Source: Propionivibrio sp. (GTDB lineage: Bacteria > Pseudomonadota > Gammaproteobacteria > Burkholderiales > Rhodocyclaceae). Taken from it: a stretch of 6,827 nt of DNA. The position numbers were made by a program, and so were the translations under genes. Below, in pieces: positions 5,349-6,827 of the stretch. Positions within the stretch are counted from its first letter, which is position 1, and each line of letters begins with the position of its first letter. Location of the stretch: positions 1-6,827 of the forward strand of contig JAGNOM010000152.1 in the NCBI GenBank assembly GCA_017990155.1, given 5' to 3'. Below the pieces are notes generated by a model that was not told the DNA's origin, made no database searches, and saw only the letters and a program-made list of their open reading frames with translations.

Positions 5349-6827
5349 CTATCGCCGTTGATTGATCTGCCGCGACAGGACAATCAACGGCAACAGCCCG
5401 ACCACGACAATCGCCAACGACGCCGTTGAGGCTTCGGCCAGGCGCTCATCCGACGCCAGCGTGTAGGCCTGCGTCGCCAGCGTATCGAAATTGAAGGGCC
5501 GCATCACCAGCGTCGCCGGCAACTCCTTCATCACATCGACAAAAACCAGCAGGCCCGCCGAGAACAGGCTGCCGCGCAGCAGAGGCAGATGAATCCGGCG
5601 CAGAACGCCGACCTGATTCGCTCCCAGACTACGCGCCGCCTCATCCATGCTCGGCGTTACCTTGGCCAGACTGGAAGTAACCGATTGCAAGGCCACGGCG
5701 AGAAAACGGACGAGATAGGCGTAGATCAGCGCGGCGATCCCGCCCGTCAGGATCAATCCGGGATTGTTGCCGAACCAGATCTCCCACTGGCTCGCCAGCC
5801 AGTTGTCCAGTCGCGTCACAGGAATCAACACACCGACCGCGATCACCGAGCCGGGGACCGAATACCCAAGGCCGACGAGCCGATTGAGCGTTTGCGCCAG
5901 CCGCGCCCGGATACCGGCCTTGGACAGGCGCGCTGCATAAGCCAGCAGCAGTGCGAGCGCTACAGCGACCAACGCCGTCAAACCGGCGAGCACGAAGCTG
6001 TTGCTCGCCAGATGAACAAAACGCTCGCCAAACTGGGCGTCGCCGTCGGTCAATGCCAGACGAAGCAACAAGCCCGCCGGCAGCAGAAAACCAACGAACA
6101 GAGGCAAAGCGCACGCCAGCACGGCAACGACCGCCCCACCACCCTTGAGCGCGCGCTCGGCGTGTGGGCGATTGCGCCCAGTCGTGTTGTTGAATCGCGC
6201 CCGCCCGCGCGAGAGTTGTTCCAGAAGCAGCAGCAGGATCACGAAACCGAGCAGCGACGCCGCAAGTTGCGCCGCAGCAACACGGTCGCCCAGCGAAAAC
6301 CAGGCGCGATAGATACCGGTCGTGAACGTCTGCACGCCAAAGTATGAAACCGTCCCGTAGTCGGCCAGTGTCTCCATCAAGGCCAGCGTCGCGCCGGCGA
6401 CGACCGCCGGACGCGCCAGCGGTAGCGAAACCCGCAAGAAGCTGCGCCACGGCCCGAGGCCGAGCGTCCGCGCCGCTTCGAGCATGCCGCTCGCACGTTC
6501 GATGAATGCCGTGCGCGCCAGCAGATAGACGTAGGGATAGAGGACGAAAACGAACATCGCAATCGCGCCGCCGACGCTGCGCACATCGGGAAACCAATAG
6601 TCGGCGCGACTCCAGCCGAAGGTCTCGCGCAGCCACGTCTGGATCGGGCCGACAAATTGCAGAAAGTCGGTATAGACATAGGCCAGCACATAAGCCGGCA
6701 TCGCCAGCGGCAAAATCAGCGCCCACTCGAACACACGTCGCCCCGGAAAGTCGTGCATCGCCGTCAGCCAGGCCGTTGCCACGCCGACGACGACGACCCC
6801 GCAACCGACGCCGACACACAGCCACAG
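5349..6827 (-). CDS. fbpB: Iron(III) ABC transporter permease, FbpB type, two fused permease domains (5' end beyond right edge)
   Basis: At least 492 residues of an inner-membrane permease with many hydrophobic segments, arranged as two tandem BPD_transp_1 domains. Each domain has its cytoplasmic EAA loop that docks the ATPase: EAARTLG (codons at 6479-6459) followed by LPLARP, and EAARSLG (5642-5622) followed by LPLLRG. The segment TLADYGTVSYFGVQTFTTGIY is characteristic of FbpB/SfuB/FutB iron permeases, as is MKELPATLVMRPF near the C-terminus. A GTG at 6782 is not the true start: the frame stays open to the edge, and the extra codons (LWLCVGVGCGVVVVGVATAWL) complete a transmembrane helix. 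Only a short N-terminal part is probably missing. It should work with the periplasmic binding protein encoded opposite it to import Fe(III), although the two cannot share a transcript. The last codons form a hairpin at the junction. No ATPase gene is visible; it may lie upstream of this gene. Confidence 0.92.
   Translation of the reverse strand: MWLCVGVGCGVVVVGVATAWLTAMHDFPGRRVFEWALILPLAMPAYVLAYVYTDFLQFVGPIQTWLRETFGWSRADYWFPDVRSVGGAIAMFVFVLYPYVYLLARTAFIERASGMLEAARTLGLGPWRSFLRVSLPLARPAVVAGATLALMETLADYGTVSYFGVQTFTTGIYRAWFSLGDRVAAAQLAASLLGFVILLLLLEQLSRGRARFNNTTGRNRPHAERALKGGGAVVAVLACALPLFVGFLLPAGLLLRLALTDGDAQFGERFVHLASNSFVLAGLTALVAVALALLLAYAARLSKAGIRARLAQTLNRLVGLGYSVPGSVIAVGVLIPVTRLDNWLASQWEIWFGNNPGLILTGGIAALIYAYLVRFLAVALQSVTSSLAKVTPSMDEAARSLGANQVGVLRRIHLPLLRGSLFSAGLLVFVDVMKELPATLVMRPFNFDTLATQAYTLASDERLAEASTASLAIVVVGLLPLIVLSRQINQRR
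5354..5391. repeat. Perfect 11-bp inverted repeat at the fbpA/fbpB convergent junction
   Basis: GCCGTTGATTG (5354-5364) and CAATCAACGGC (5381-5391) are exact inverted copies separated by 16 bp, whose CTG/CAG can add a short inner stem. It starts 9 bp after the fbpA stop and lies inside the last codons of the permease gene (…PLIVLSRQINQRR). No T-run follows on either strand, so it is not a classical intrinsic terminator. It may protect or define the 3' end of the fbpA mRNA. Confidence 0.6.

Noticed and set aside
5589..6347. 252-codon plus-strand open frame opposite the permease
   Set aside because: It is the antisense of transmembrane codons, giving an Arg/Gln/Glu-rich product without domains.
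6784..6798. Short CGA/GAC triplet run near the right edge
   Set aside because: It encodes consecutive valines in a transmembrane helix of the permease; too short and too easily explained to be a repeat of interest.

Overview
The window looks like chromosomal DNA of a moderately high-GC Gram-negative bacterium. The gene content (PrpE, AcuI, a FutA/FbpA-type iron system, a REC-GGDEF protein) and the protein wording suggest a betaproteobacterium, perhaps Rhodocyclales. That placement is inference; there is no rRNA or other phylogenetic marker here. I see no tRNA, CRISPR array, insertion sequence, phage or plasmid functions. Coding density is high and all genes are ordinary in length and reading frame.

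Layout. Positions 3428 down to 1 (minus strand) hold three closely spaced co-directional genes: acuI (acryloyl-CoA reductase / YhdH family), a REC-GGDEF response-regulator-like protein, and prpE (propionyl-CoA synthetase, cut by the left window edge at residue 399). Gaps are 50 and 43 bp, so they probably form one operon. PrpE activates propionate (or related C3 acids such as acrylate or 3-hydroxypropionate) to the CoA thioester, and AcuI reduces acryloyl-CoA to propionyl-CoA. Together they form a short route for C3 acid use or acrylate detoxification. The middle protein is the most interesting item. Its receiver has lost the phospho-acceptor Asp, and its GGDEF domain has lost the catalytic signature but keeps the RxxD c-di-GMP inhibitory-site motif at the right spacing. 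This suggests a c-di-GMP-binding pseudo-enzyme rather than a cyclase.

Positions 3429-3635 form a divergent intergenic region. It has a terminator-like hairpin in the acuI leader and a pair of TCAATTGC repeats. Rightward from it lies a small secreted NlpC/P60 cysteine peptidase (3636-4175), closed by a clean cUUCGg-type intrinsic terminator.

Positions 4218-4319 carry a well-formed sigma70-type promoter overlapped by a Fur-box-like sequence. It drives fbpA (4320-5345, GTG start), a periplasmic ferric-iron-binding protein. A two-domain FbpB-type permease lies convergent to it on the minus strand, with only 3 bp between the stop codons; its N-terminus is beyond the right edge. The two would cooperate in Fe(III) import, but the ATPase is not in the window and the opposed orientation means they cannot share an mRNA. 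A perfect 11-bp inverted repeat sits at this convergent junction.
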